Positions 52,446 to 61,199 of a stretch of DNA of 64,000 nucleotides are shown in pieces; positions within the stretch are counted from its first letter, which is position 1, and every line of letters begins with the position of its first letter. The DNA is taken from positions 1-64,000 of the forward strand of contig NZ_JAPPUW010000001.1 of assembly GCF_026712205.1 (NCBI RefSeq), read 5' to 3'. Position numbers and translations under genes: made by a program. The notes beneath the pieces were generated by a model. It had not been told where the DNA came from. It searched no databases and saw only the letters and a list, made by a program, of their open reading frames with translations. This DNA comes from Pelomonas aquatica (GTDB lineage Bacteria > Pseudomonadota > Gammaproteobacteria > Burkholderiales > Burkholderiaceae_C).

Positions 52446-52571
52446 GGTGTCTCCTCCGTCGTGCGCCGGGCGCATGGCCGGGCTGCTGTCGGGCCAGTCT
52501 AGGCCGACCGCCCCTCGCCCGGCTCTGTGGAAACCCTCTGCGGGCCGCAGGGCTTTGTCTACACTGCCCCG

Positions 52572-53558
52572 ATGTCTTCCGTTTCCTTAGCCGCCGGGCG
52601 CGCGATCGCGATGGGCCGAGCGGCCCTCGAGGTCGAGGCCCGTGCACTGACCGAACTGGCGCCGCGCCTGGGCGAGGCCTTTGCCGGCGCCATCCAGACC
52701 ATGCTCGCCTGCCGCGGCCGCGTGGCCGTCATGGGCATGGGCAAGAGCGGCCATGTCGGCCGCAAGATCGCCGCGACGCTGGCCTCCACCGGCACGCCGG
52801 CCCTGTTCGTCCACCCCGCCGAGGCGGCCCACGGCGACCTCGGCATGGTCACGCTGGGCGACGTCGTGCTGGCCCTGTCCAATTCCGGCGAGAGCGACGA
52901 GCTCAACGCCATCCTGCCCGTGCTCAAGCGCCTGGGCGTGCCCGTCATCGCGATGACCGGCCGGGCCGAATCCAGCCTGGCGGCCCATGCCGATGTGGTG
53001 CTGGACAGCGCCGTCGCCGAGGAGGCCTGCCCGCTGCAGCTCGCGCCCACGGCCAGCACGACGGCCCAGATGGCCCTGGGCGACGCGCTGGCCGTGGCCC
53101 TGCTCGACGCGCGCGGCTTCAAGGCCGAGGACTTCGCCCGCTCCCACCCCGGCGGCGCGCTGGGCCGCAAGCTGCTGACCCATGTGCGCGACCTGATGCG
53201 CTCCGGCGACGCCCTGCCCCGCGTGGCGGCCGGCACGCCCTTCACCGCGCTGATGCGCGAGATGAGCGCCAAGGCCCTCGGCATGGCCGTGATCGTCGAT
53301 GACGACGATCACGTCCATGGAATTTTCACGGACGGCGACCTGCGCCGCCTCGTCGAACAGGGCCGCGACCTGCGCGGGCTGACGGCCGCCGAGGTGGCCC
53401 ACCCCAGGCCGCGCACCGTCGGTGCCGACGCGCTGGCCGTCGACGCCGCCGACCTGATGGAATCGGCCCGCATCACCGTCGTCCTCGTCGTCGATGCCGA
53501 TCAGCGCCTGCTGGGCGCCATCAGCATCAACGACCTGATGCGCGCGAAGGTGATCTAG
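52572..53558 (+). CDS. kdsD: D-arabinose-5-phosphate isomerase (SIS plus two CBS)
   Basis: A 328-residue isomerase converting ribulose-5-phosphate to arabinose-5-phosphate, first step of KDO synthesis. SIS domain (VAVMGMGKSGHVGRKIAATLASTGTPALFVHPAEAAHGDLGM, ALSNSGESDE, PTASTTAQMALGDALAVAL, SHPGGALGRKLL) and two CBS domains with the GIFTDGDLRR signature. One base overlaps kdsC (TAGTG). Confidence 0.95.
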   Translation: MSSVSLAAGRAIAMGRAALEVEARALTELAPRLGEAFAGAIQTMLACRGRVAVMGMGKSGHVGRKIAATLASTGTPALFVHPAEAAHGDLGMVTLGDVVLALSNSGESDELNAILPVLKRLGVPVIAMTGRAESSLAAHADVVLDSAVAEEACPLQLAPTASTTAQMALGDALAVALLDARGFKAEDFARSHPGGALGRKLLTHVRDLMRSGDALPRVAAGTPFTALMREMSAKALGMAVIVDDDDHVHGIFTDGDLRRLVEQGRDLRGLTAAEVAHPRPRTVGADALAVDAADLMESARITVVLVVDADQRLLGAISINDLMRAKVI

Positions 53559-54136
53559 TGGCTGCGCTGCGATTCCCGCCCGAGTTGCTGGTCAAGGCCC
53601 AGGGCAGCGGCCTGGGCGTCAAGCTCGCCATCTTCGACGTCGACGGCGTACTGACCGACGGCCGCATCTACATCGGCGAGGCCGGCGAGAGCTTCAAGGC
53701 CTTCGCGACGCTGGACGGCCACGGCCTGAAGATGCTGCAGCAGGCCGGCATCACGCCCGTCGTCATCACCGGCCGCGACAGCCCGGCCGTGCGCCGCCGC
53801 GTGGCCGACCTGGGCCTGCCCCATGCCGTCTACGGCGTGAAGGACAAGCTCGCCGCCGCCACGCCGCTGCTGGCCCGGTTGGGCGCCAGTTGGGGCGAAG
53901 TGGCCGCGATGGGCGACGACTGGCCCGACCTGCCCCTGCTCAGCCGCGCCGGCTTCGCCTGCGCGCCGCCCGGGGCGCATGCCGAGGTGCTGGCCGCGGC
54001 CCACCACGTCACGCGCGCGCCGGCCGGTTTTGGTGCCGCGCGCGAGTGCTGCGACCTGCTGCTGATGGCCGGCGGCCACTACGAGCGCCTGCTACACGCC
54101 CACCACGACACGCTGGACGGCGGAGCACAGCCGTGA
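53558..54136 (+). CDS. kdsC: KDO-8-phosphate phosphatase
   Basis: A 192-residue HAD phosphatase. Motif I is FDVDGVLTDGRIYIG, motif II TGRDSPAVRRR, Lys in GVKDKL and motif IV AAMGDDWPDLPLLSRAG. Removes phosphate from KDO-8-phosphate. It starts with GTG, overlapping the kdsD stop by one base, and ends overlapping lptC by 4. Confidence 0.94.
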   Translation: MAALRFPPELLVKAQGSGLGVKLAIFDVDGVLTDGRIYIGEAGESFKAFATLDGHGLKMLQQAGITPVVITGRDSPAVRRRVADLGLPHAVYGVKDKLAAATPLLARLGASWGEVAAMGDDWPDLPLLSRAGFACAPPGAHAEVLAAAHHVTRAPAGFGAARECCDLLLMAGGHYERLLHAHHDTLDGGAQP

Positions 54137-54795
54137 GCGCAGCGACGACGCTGCCCCCCCCCGCGCCGCGCCGCCGCCAGGCCCAGCCCTGGCTGTGGCG
54201 GGCCCAGGGCCTGCTGTTCAACTACCTGCCGCTGCTGCTGATGGCCCTGCTGGCCGGCGGCACCTGGTGGCTGGTCAAGAACACGCCGCTGGTCGACGCG
54301 CCCGCCGAGCAGGCCGCGCCACGCCACGAGCCCGACTACCGCATGACCCGCTTCGAGGTCCAGCGCATCGCGTCCGACGGCCGGCTGCGCGTGCAGATCG
54401 CCGGCGCCGAGCTGCGCCACTACCCCGACACCGACACCGTCGAGATCGACCAGGCGCGCGTGCGTGCCATCGCGCCCGACGGCAGCCTGGCCATCGCCGA
54501 GGCCAGGCGCGCGATCAGCAACGGCGACGGCAGCGACATGCAGCTGATCGGCGACGTGCACCTGCGCCGCCTGCCGCCCGGCGCCGGCGAGGACGCGCCC
54601 GCCCAGCTCGACGTGCGCGGCGAGTTCCTGCAGGCGCTGGCCAACAGCGAAATCCTGCGCTCCCACCTGCCCGTCACCATCCGCCAGGGCGGCTCGACGC
54701 TGAACACGCGGAACTTCGAATACCGCCACCTGACCGGCCAGCTCGGCTTCAGCGGCAAGGCCCAGGGCCAGATCGAGAACCGGAGCGCACGATGA
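54133..54795 (+). CDS. lptC: LPS export protein LptC
   Basis: A 220-residue bitopic membrane protein: one helix (about residues 30-52; LFNYLPLLLMALLAGGTWWLVKN) and a periplasmic beta-jellyroll (DYRMTRFEVQRIASDGRLRVQIAGAELRHYPDTDTVEI). It passes LPS from LptBFG to LptA. It begins with GTG. In most relatives lptA and lptB follow directly; here an SDR gene follows, overlapping by 4 bases, so lptAB must lie elsewhere. Confidence 0.9.
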   Translation: MSAATTLPPPAPRRRQAQPWLWRAQGLLFNYLPLLLMALLAGGTWWLVKNTPLVDAPAEQAAPRHEPDYRMTRFEVQRIASDGRLRVQIAGAELRHYPDTDTVEIDQARVRAIAPDGSLAIAEARRAISNGDGSDMQLIGDVHLRRLPPGAGEDAPAQLDVRGEFLQALANSEILRSHLPVTIRQGGSTLNTRNFEYRHLTGQLGFSGKAQGQIENRSAR

Positions 54796-55565
54796 GCGAA
54801 CTCGTCTTCATCACCGGCGCGTCCAGCGGCATCGGCCAGGCGCTGGCGCTGCGCTACTACGAGGGCGGCGCCCGCCTCGCCCTCGTCGCGCGCCGCACCG
54901 CCGAGGTCGAACGCTGGGCCGCCGAGCACCGGCTCGACGCGGCCCGCTACAAGGTCTACGGCGCCGACGTGGCCGACCTCGACGCGATGGCCCGCACCGG
55001 CCGCGACTGCATCGCGGCCCTGGGCCTGCCCGACATCGTCATCGCCAACGCCGGCATCAGCGTCGGCATGGACACGGCGCATTTCGACGACCTCGACCTG
55101 ATGCGCCGCACCTTCGCGACCAACAACGTCGGCTTGGCCGCGACCTTCCATCCCTTCGTCGCGGCGATGAACGAGCGCGGCTCGGGCACGCTGGTCGGCA
55201 TCGCCAGCGTCTCTGCCATCCGCGGCCTGCCGGGCCACGGCGCCTACTGCGCGAGCAAGGCCGCCGTCGTCGCCTACTGCGAAAGCCTGCGCGGCGAATG
55301 CCGGCCCTTCGGCGTGCGCGTCGTCACGCTGCTGCCGGGCTATATCGACACGCCGCTGACGCGCCGCAACCGCTACGGCATGCCCTTCCTGATGCAGCCG
55401 GACGACTTCGCCGCCCAGGCCGTGCGCGCCATCCGCGCCCAGGCCAGCTACCGCGTCATCCCGTGGCAGATGGGCGTGCTGGCCAAGCTCCTGCGCCTGC
55501 TGCCCAATTGGCTTTACGACCGCGCGCTGGCCGGGCGGCCGCGCAAGCGCCGCCAGCACGAGTAG
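54792..55565 (+). CDS. Short-chain dehydrogenase/reductase
   Basis: A 257-residue SDR: cofactor motif TGASSGIGQ, NAG motif ANAGISVG, catalytic Ser in IASVSAIRG and YCASK. The C-terminal tail is basic with an amphipathic hydrophobic stretch (MGVLAKLLRLLPNWLYDRAL) that may bind membrane. Arg at the end of beta-2 (VARRTAEVER) suggests NADP(H). Coupled to lptC, so an envelope-lipid role is conceivable but unproven. Confidence 0.88.
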   Translation: MSELVFITGASSGIGQALALRYYEGGARLALVARRTAEVERWAAEHRLDAARYKVYGADVADLDAMARTGRDCIAALGLPDIVIANAGISVGMDTAHFDDLDLMRRTFATNNVGLAATFHPFVAAMNERGSGTLVGIASVSAIRGLPGHGAYCASKAAVVAYCESLRGECRPFGVRVVTLLPGYIDTPLTRRNRYGMPFLMQPDDFAAQAVRAIRAQASYRVIPWQMGVLAKLLRLLPNWLYDRALAGRPRKRRQHE

Positions 55566-55592
55566 TCGCGCGACAGCCCTCGGACATAGGGA

Positions 55593-55796
55593 GTGCACCG
55601 GGCTGCCGGCCGTGGTCTCGAGTCGAAGAGCAGCCTGAAGATGGACGGCGACAAGATCGTCGGCTTCGCCGGCAGCGGCACCGGCCGCTATGTGCTGGCC
55701 ACGGGCACCGCCGCGGCCTATCTGCACAAGGCCTTCAGCTACGCCGTCCACTCCACCGGCTTCAACCAGTTCGTCGTCGACGTGACGGTGCAGTGA
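55593..55796 (+). pseudogene. Possible remnant of a secreted protein gene
   Basis: A 67-residue frame whose last 50 residues (KMDGDKIVGFAGSGTGRYVLATGTAAAYLH, then KAFSYAVHSTGFNQFVVDVTVQ) look like real protein, while the first part looks random. Read as the C-terminal end of a gene whose 5' part is lost. A short intact gene is the alternative. The following stretch to 56030 holds no convincing gene. Confidence 0.35.
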
Positions 55797-56033
55797 CGGC
55801 GGGCGGGCGCCCGCGGTCGGGGCGTCCCGCTGGGCGCAAAGGCCCACGAGAAAGGCGGCACAAACGAAGAATCCGCCACGGCCTCCGCCGAGGGCTGGCG
55901 GCCTGTGCGCGTCCTCGAGATCCAGCGCGCCTACGGCAAGGACGCGCCGAGATCGAGGGCGTGCGGCTCAAGTCCGGGTCCAAACGCCCCAGTGGGGCCG
56001 CGCGAAGAGCGCCTCCCGGACCCACACAAAGCA
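55797..56033. other. Non-coding stretch between gene remnant and RRM terminator
   Basis: No gene supported. The short open frames here have random-looking composition. Together with the remnant at 55593-55796 it resembles a decaying locus. Confidence 0.45.
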
Positions 56034-56053
56034 AAGGCGCCCGAAGGCGCCTT
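56034..56053 (-). terminator. Intrinsic terminator of the RRM-protein gene
   Basis: 8-bp stem AAGGCGCC / GGCGCCTT with a TTCG tetraloop on the minus strand, 56 bases past the stop of the RRM gene, followed by TGCTTTG. A UUCG loop on a GC stem is very stable; the U-tract is short. Confidence 0.6.
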
Positions 56054-56108
56054 GCTGTGCTGGGAGCGTGCCTCGTGCCTTGCTTGACGCAGGGCGCGAG
56101 GCCGGGGA

Positions 56109-56624
56109 TCAGTAACCGCCGCCGCCGTAGCCGCCGCCACCCGAGCGGCCACCGCCGCCGTAGCCGCCGCCACCGCCGGAGCGGCCACCACCACCGTAGC
56201 CGCCACCGCCGCCGCCGTAGCCGCCGCCACCCGAGCGGCCGCCACCACCGTAGCCGCCACCGCCGCCGCCGTAGCCGCCGCCACCCGAACGGCCACCGCC
56301 GCCGTAGCCGCCGCCACCGCCGAAGCCGCCACCGCCCGAACGGCCGCCGCCGCCGCCGAAGCCGCCCGGACGCTCTTCACGCGGACGAGCCTCGTTGACG
56401 ACGATGGCGCGACCTTCCAGGGCCTGGCCGTTCATGCCGTTGATGGCGGCTTGCGCCTCGGCATCGGAGCCCATTTCGACGAAGCCGAAACCCTTGGAGC
56501 GACCGGTTTCACGGTCCATCATGACCTTTGCGGAGGTCACGGTGCCGAACTGACCGAACGCCTCTTGCAGCGATTCGTCACGCACGCTGTAGGCCAGATT
56601 GCCCACATAAAGCTTGTTTCCCAT
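56109..56624 (-). CDS. Glycine-rich RRM RNA-binding protein
   Basis: A 171-residue protein: one RNA recognition motif (RNP2 LYVGNLAY, RNP1 RSKGFGFVEM; residues 1-80) followed by a low-complexity tail of RSGGGGYGGGGG-type repeats (about 95-171). Such bacterial proteins are often cold-induced and bind single-stranded RNA; the tail may promote condensation. The tail is encoded by near-identical units of about 60 bases, prone to copy-number change. Confidence 0.93.
   Translation of the reverse strand: MGNKLYVGNLAYSVRDESLQEAFGQFGTVTSAKVMMDRETGRSKGFGFVEMGSDAEAQAAINGMNGQALEGRAIVVNEARPREERPGGFGGGGGRSGGGGFGGGGGYGGGGRSGGGGYGGGGGGYGGGGRSGGGGYGGGGGGYGGGGRSGGGGGYGGGGRSGGGGYGGGGY
56113..56345 (-). repeat. 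Tandem repeat encoding the Gly-rich tail
   Basis: Repeated units built from GCCGCC, GTAGCCGCC and GAGCGGCC (plus strand), giving near-identical blocks of about 57-60 bases. They code for the RSGGGGYGGGG tail of the RRM protein and are an in-frame microsatellite-like array. Confidence 0.75.
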
Positions 56625-56860
56625 GGGGAAGCCCTTCTCTCTTCTCTAAACCCAAAAAACCATGTGGAGCTTCAACCCATCGTGAACCATTCAAGCGAAG
56701 GTGCGGCGTCCAGACACAGGCAATTGATTATGGTGCGGGGTCAAGGAATGCGTAACGGCACTCCGGCAAGTGTTGTTTTTCCGAGCTAGCACAAACCCTC
56801 GCGCCACCGGGCGCTCAGGTTTCCGTCATCGATACCATCGCCGCCGCCCCCTCTCAAGCC

Positions 56861-57760
56861 ATGACGCCGCCCCTGCTTTCCGCCCTCGCCCGCGTGCTCG
56901 CCAGCATCGACGCCCCGCGCAATCTGCGCGCGCTCTACGGCCTGCTGACGGGCTTCTGCATGGCCGGCCTGCTGCTGGCCATGGCACGCTCGGCGCTGGG
57001 GCGCGACCAGGCCCTGCTCAGCGCGCTATGGCTTGGCCTGGGGCTGGCTGTCGCCTTTTTCAGCGTCAACGCCACCGGCCTGATGCTGATGGACCAGGCC
57101 CGCGGCCTGCCGGTGCGCGACCCCCAGGACGCCTTCGCCGCCGCGCTGCACTGCGCCCACCGCGTGCTGCTGGCCCTGCTGGCCTGCGTGGCGCTGGCCG
57201 CGCTGGCCCTGCTGCTGCTGGCGGCCCTGCTGTGGGCGACGCGCCTGCCCCTGCTCGGCCCGCCGCTGCTGGCCGTCGTGCTGCCGGCCGGCGTGCTGCT
57301 GCTGGGCGGCATCAGCTTCGTCCTCGTCGTACTCGTCGGCCCGCTGGCAGGGCCGGCCGTCTGGGCCGGCCGGCACAGCGGCGGCGTGCTGCGCTTTCTG
57401 CGCGAACGGCTGCGCCACGGCCTGCCCGAGACGGCGCTGCTGATGGCTGCCGTCTATCTGCTGGCCGCGCTGGCGACCGCGGCGGTCAGCTTCGTCGTCG
57501 TCAGCGGCAGCCAGCTGCTGGCCGGCCTGGCCATCCTGGGCGCCGGCGTCGAGCTGCCGGCCCGGCAGCTGCTGGCCGGCGTCGTGGGCCTGGGGCCACG
57601 CGGCCTGGGCGCCAGCGGCATACCGCTGCAGGGCGGCAACCTGGGCCTGGCCGCATTGATCGGTGGCGGCGTGGTGTTCGCGCTGGCCCTGGTGCTGCCG
57701 ACGCTGGTCTGGCTGCGCGGCTGCTGCGCGGTCTACCTGGCGCTGACCGAGAACGAATGA
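56861..57760 (+). CDS. Polytopic membrane protein
   Basis: A 299-residue membrane protein with about six hydrophobic segments (LYGLLTGFCMAGLLLAMA, LLLALLACVALAALALLLLAALLW, LLAVVLPAGVLLLGGISFVLVVLV and others). No signature identified; layout resembles DUF-type integral membrane proteins. It overlaps the BtuF-like gene by 4 bases, which hints at a shared function, but it lacks the motifs of a BtuC permease. Confidence 0.7.
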   Translation: MTPPLLSALARVLASIDAPRNLRALYGLLTGFCMAGLLLAMARSALGRDQALLSALWLGLGLAVAFFSVNATGLMLMDQARGLPVRDPQDAFAAALHCAHRVLLALLACVALAALALLLLAALLWATRLPLLGPPLLAVVLPAGVLLLGGISFVLVVLVGPLAGPAVWAGRHSGGVLRFLRERLRHGLPETALLMAAVYLLAALATAAVSFVVVSGSQLLAGLAILGAGVELPARQLLAGVVGLGPRGLGASGIPLQGGNLGLAALIGGGVVFALALVLPTLVWLRGCCAVYLALTENE

Positions 57761-58530
57761 CCTCCCCCCGCATCGCATCGCTGGTTCCCAGCGCCACCGA
57801 GACGCTGGTGGCGCTGGGCCTGGCGCCCTGCCTCGTCGCGCGCACCGGCTTCTGCATCCATCCGGCCGAGGCGGTCGCCGCGGTGCCCAAGGTGGGCGGC
57901 ACCAAGGACGTGAACCTGGCCAAGCTCCGGCGGCTGGCGCCGACCCATGTCGTCGTCAACGTGGACGAGAACCGCCGCGAGACGGCCGAGGCCCTGCGCG
58001 AGTTCGTGCCCGAGATCATCGTCACCCACCCGCGCCGGCCCGAGGACAACCTGGCCCTGTTCGAGCAGCTGCGCGCCGCCTTTGCCGGCCAGCCGGGCGT
58101 CGACGAGCGCGCCGCCGCGCTGTCGGCCGGGTTCTCCGCGGCCCTGGCGCGCTGCCGCGGCCGCGGCTGGCCGGGCGAGAACGTGCTCTACCTGATCTGG
58201 CGCGAGCCATGGATGACGGTGGCGCGCGACACCTATATCTCGACGCTGCTGGCCGAGGCCGGCTGGCGCAGCTGGCCCGACATGGCCGGCGGCGAGCACG
58301 GCGCCGGCCGCTACCCGGCGCTCGCCGGCGACGAAGCCTGGCTTCACGACATCGACCGGGTGCTGCTCAGCTCCGAGCCCTACCGCTTCGGCCCCGAGCA
58401 CCTGGCCGAGGCCCAGGCGCTGTGTCCGCGGGCCAGGGTGCAGCGGGTCGACGGCGAGCTGCTGAGCTGGTGGGGCGCGCGCGGCGCGGCGGGGCTGGAC
58501 TATCTGCGCGGCCTCGCCGCGGCGGGTTGA
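57757..58530 (+). CDS. Cobalamin/haem-type periplasmic-binding-fold protein (BtuF-like)
   Basis: A 257-residue BtuF-like helical-backbone binding protein: RIASLVPSATETLVALGLAPCLVARTGFC at the N-terminus, KVGGTKDVNLAKLRRLAPTHVVVNVDENRRE, and ENVLYLIWREPWMTVARDTYISTLLAEAGW. It has no signal peptide, so unlike BtuF it may stay in the cytoplasm; some cobalamin-related proteins of this sort are found without transporters. No cobalamin riboswitch was seen upstream. Confidence 0.8.
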   Translation: MTSPRIASLVPSATETLVALGLAPCLVARTGFCIHPAEAVAAVPKVGGTKDVNLAKLRRLAPTHVVVNVDENRRETAEALREFVPEIIVTHPRRPEDNLALFEQLRAAFAGQPGVDERAAALSAGFSAALARCRGRGWPGENVLYLIWREPWMTVARDTYISTLLAEAGWRSWPDMAGGEHGAGRYPALAGDEAWLHDIDRVLLSSEPYRFGPEHLAEAQALCPRARVQRVDGELLSWWGARGAAGLDYLRGLAAAG

Positions 58531-58570
58531 AACGCCCTGCGCGGCGCGGCCAGCCGCCACAATCTGCCGC

Positions 58571-59212
58571 ATGGACATCTACAAGCCCCTCGTCGCGCTG
58601 CTGGCCATCGTCAACCCGGTCGGCGTGGTGCCCTTCTTCATCCATTTCACGAGCAGCTTCACGCGCACGCAGCGGCGCAACACGATGATCGTCAGCGCCA
58701 GCACGGCGGGCATCGTCATCGCGATGAGCGCGCTGTTCGGCCTGAAGATCATCGAGTTCTTCGGCATTTCCCTCGCCAGCTTCCAGGTCGGCGGCGGCTG
58801 CCTGCTGCTGATCAGCTCGCTGCAGATGCTCAACGCCCAGCCGGCCGAGGCGCGCAAGGAGGACGTGTCCGAGGGTTCCAGCAAGGTCGACGCCGGCGCC
58901 AGCATCGCCGTCGTGCCGCTGGCCATCCCGCTGCTGACCGGCCCGGCCACGATCTCCACGATGGTCATCTACGCCGACAAGACCCGCCACTGGTGGGAGC
59001 TGGCCGTGCTGTGCGGCTACGGCGTCGTCGTCGCGGCGGTGACCTTGCTGACCTTCTCGGCCAGCAGCAAGATCGCCCGGGTGCTGGGCCGGACCGGCAT
59101 CAACATCATGACGCGGCTGATGGGCCTGATCCTCGCGGCGCTGGCCGTGGAGCTGCTGAGCGACGGCCTCATCAAGCTCTTCCCGGTGCTGGCCGTGCGC
59201 ACCGTGAGCTGA
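58571..59212 (+). CDS. MarC-family integral membrane protein
   Basis: A 213-residue, six-helix MarC/UPF0056 protein: LLAIVNPVGVVPFFIHFTSSFT at the start, GGCLLLISSLQML and AVVPLAIPLLTGPATISTMVIY, then GINIMTRLMGLILAALAVELLSDGL. The family's function is unknown despite the multiple-antibiotic-resistance name. Stands alone between the BtuF-like gene and the signalling operon. Confidence 0.9.
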   Translation: MDIYKPLVALLAIVNPVGVVPFFIHFTSSFTRTQRRNTMIVSASTAGIVIAMSALFGLKIIEFFGISLASFQVGGGCLLLISSLQMLNAQPAEARKEDVSEGSSKVDAGASIAVVPLAIPLLTGPATISTMVIYADKTRHWWELAVLCGYGVVVAAVTLLTFSASSKIARVLGRTGINIMTRLMGLILAALAVELLSDGLIKLFPVLAVRTVS

Positions 59213-59240
59213 CGGCAGCGCCGCCCTGTCGGACTCGCCG

Positions 59241-59281
59241 TTAGGCATCATGGTTGCCGCTTTTGCGGCCGACATGCCTAA
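59241..59281. other. Stem-loop before the signalling operon
   Basis: TTAGGCAT (59241-59248) pairs with ATGCCTAA (59274-59281), enclosing an inner hairpin GCCGC-TTTT-GCGGC (59256-59269). It lies between marC and the response-regulator gene, about 40 bases before the start. Could be the marC terminator or a leader element; there is no U-tract. Confidence 0.55.
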
Positions 59282-59322
59282 ACTTCGTTCTCAGTGGCAA
59301 TGTCATGCTCAGGGAGAGCGGG

Positions 59323-60639
59323 ATGAATACGACCGCATCTGATTCGCCCGTCGTGCTCTTCGTCGATGACGAGCCGTCCATCCTCAGCGCTCTGCGCCGG
59401 CTCTTCAGGCCCCAGGGGTACCGCGTGCTGCTGGCGGAGAGCGGCCCCATGGGCTTGGACCTGCTGGAGAGGGAGCCGGTCGACCTCGTGGTCTCGGACA
59501 TGCGCATGCCGGAGATGGACGGGGCCACCCTGCTGGAAAAGGTGCGCGAACGCTGGCCGACGGTGGGGCGCATCCTGCTGACCGGCTATGCCGACATCGG
59601 CTCCACCGTCGCGGCGATCAACCGCGGCCAGATCCACCGCTATGTCGCCAAGCCCTGGGACGACCGCGAGCTGGTGATGTGCGTGCAGGACGGCCTGGAG
59701 CGCCGCCGCCTGGAGCAGGAGAACCGAGCGCTGCTGCGCCTCACGCGCGAACAGAACGACGAGCTGCAGGCTCTCAACACCGACCTTGCCGCCCGCGTGA
59801 AGGCACGCACGGCCGAGCTCGAACAGGTCAATGCCATGCTCGAGACCTCGTTCGCGCAGGTGCAGGAGAACTTCCTGCTCTCGATCAACGTCTTCTCGGG
59901 CCTCGTCGAACTGCGCTCCAGCGGCCTGGCCGGCTATTCGCGTCAGGTGGCCGATCTGGCTCGGCGCACCGCCCGCCGCCTCAACGGCGGGGCGATGCTC
60001 GAGGAGGATGTCTACATCGCCGGGCTGTTGCACGAGATCGGCAAGATCGGTTTTCCGGACACGCTGCTGCGCAAGCCCCTGTCGGCCATGTCCAGCGACG
60101 AGCTGGCGCTGTATCGGCGCCATACCCTGAACGGCGAGGCGGCCTTGCTGCCCCTGGGCAGGCTCCAGCGCGTCGCCCGCTATGTTCGCTCGCATCACGA
60201 GCGCATCGATGGCAAGGGCTTCCCGGACGCCCTCAGCGGCGAAGGGGTGCTGCTGGGCGCGCAGATCCTCAGCGTCTCCAGCGACTTCTACGCCGCGCAA
60301 TCGGGGCGGCTGTCGCTCATGCGCTACTCCCCGGCCGAGGCGCAGGCCCTGATCCGCGGCGGTGCCGGAACGCGCTACGAGACCCATGTCGTCGAAGCCT
60401 TCGAGCTGGCATTGGGCGACGAGCCGACCGACAAGCCTGACGACCGCGAGATGCAGGCTTACGAGGTCGCCCCCGGCATGGTGCTGTCGAGGGATCTGCT
60501 GTCCCCGCAAGGCACCCTGCTGCTGGCCGCAGGCTTCGTTTTCGACGTCCGCGTCGTCAAGCAATTGCGCGAATTTGCCGGCCGTGAGGGCATGAAGCTC
60601 AAGATCTTCGTCAAGCTGCCGGAAGGAGGGCATCCATGA
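59323..60639 (+). CDS. Response regulator with HD-GYP-like output domain
   Basis: A 438-residue protein: receiver domain (phospho-Asp at about residue 59 in LVVSDMRMPEMDG, Lys in AKPWDD), a coiled-coil linker (about 125-185), then an HD-GYP-like domain. Two key motifs are altered: the HD pair reads HE (LLHEIGKIG, residues 237-238) and the GYP triad reads GFP (HHERIDGKGFP). c-di-GMP phosphodiesterase activity is therefore uncertain. Start at 59323 has GGAGA eight bases upstream. Overlaps the next regulator by 4 bases. Confidence 0.88.
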   Translation: MNTTASDSPVVLFVDDEPSILSALRRLFRPQGYRVLLAESGPMGLDLLEREPVDLVVSDMRMPEMDGATLLEKVRERWPTVGRILLTGYADIGSTVAAINRGQIHRYVAKPWDDRELVMCVQDGLERRRLEQENRALLRLTREQNDELQALNTDLAARVKARTAELEQVNAMLETSFAQVQENFLLSINVFSGLVELRSSGLAGYSRQVADLARRTARRLNGGAMLEEDVYIAGLLHEIGKIGFPDTLLRKPLSAMSSDELALYRRHTLNGEAALLPLGRLQRVARYVRSHHERIDGKGFPDALSGEGVLLGAQILSVSSDFYAAQSGRLSLMRYSPAEAQALIRGGAGTRYETHVVEAFELALGDEPTDKPDDREMQAYEVAPGMVLSRDLLSPQGTLLLAAGFVFDVRVVKQLREFAGREGMKLKIFVKLPEGGHP

Positions 60640-61199
60640 GCGAGCACATCCTGCTTGTCGACGACGAGCCCCACATCCTCACGGCCCTTCAGCGCCTGAT
60701 GCACAACGGACTCAAGGATGCCGGGGGCGGCCGCTACCAGGTGGAATGCTTCACCGACGCGACGTTGGCCCTGGCCCGGGCCAGGGAACGCGCCTTCGCC
60801 CTCGTCATCTCGGATCAGCGCATGCCCGGGATGACAGGCGTGCAGTTCCTGACGGCGCTGCGGCAGATCCAGCCCGATTGCGGCCGCATCGTGTTGTCGG
60901 GCTACGCGGACCTGAACGCGCTGATGGCCGCAATCAACGAGGCCGCCATCGACCGCTTCATCTCCAAGCCCTGGACCGACTTCGAGCTGCTCAGCGCGGT
61001 GCGCCAGGCGCTGCGCATCCGCGAGTTGTCCATGGAGAACCAGCGCTTGGCCGATCAGGTGCGCCAGCAGCACGGCGTGCTCAGCGCGCAGGAAGCCGAG
61101 ATGCGCCGCCTGGAGCGCATGGAGCCTGGAATCACCCACGTCCAATGGGGCAGCGATGGCTCCTTCATCCTCGAGGATCCAGGCGAGGCCAGGCGGTGA
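60636..61199 (+). CDS. Response regulator with short C-terminal helical tail
   Basis: A 187-residue protein: receiver domain (DDE pocket at LLVDDEPHILTAL, phospho-Asp about 60 in VISDQRMPGM, Lys in SKPWTD) and a C-terminal coiled-coil of 60 residues without a DNA-binding domain. It may relay phosphate or act by protein contact. It overlaps the HD-type regulator and the histidine kinase genes by 4 bases each. Confidence 0.9.
   Translation: MSEHILLVDDEPHILTALQRLMHNGLKDAGGGRYQVECFTDATLALARARERAFALVISDQRMPGMTGVQFLTALRQIQPDCGRIVLSGYADLNALMAAINEAAIDRFISKPWTDFELLSAVRQALRIRELSMENQRLADQVRQQHGVLSAQEAEMRRLERMEPGITHVQWGSDGSFILEDPGEARR

Noticed and set aside
56113-56345. Regular repeats suggesting a CRISPR-like array
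   Set aside because: They are in-frame codons for a Gly-rich tail with no unique spacers and no cas genes.
56625-56860. Cobalamin riboswitch upstream of the BtuF-like operon
   Set aside because: No B12-box-like sequence or long structured leader was seen in the short intergenic region.
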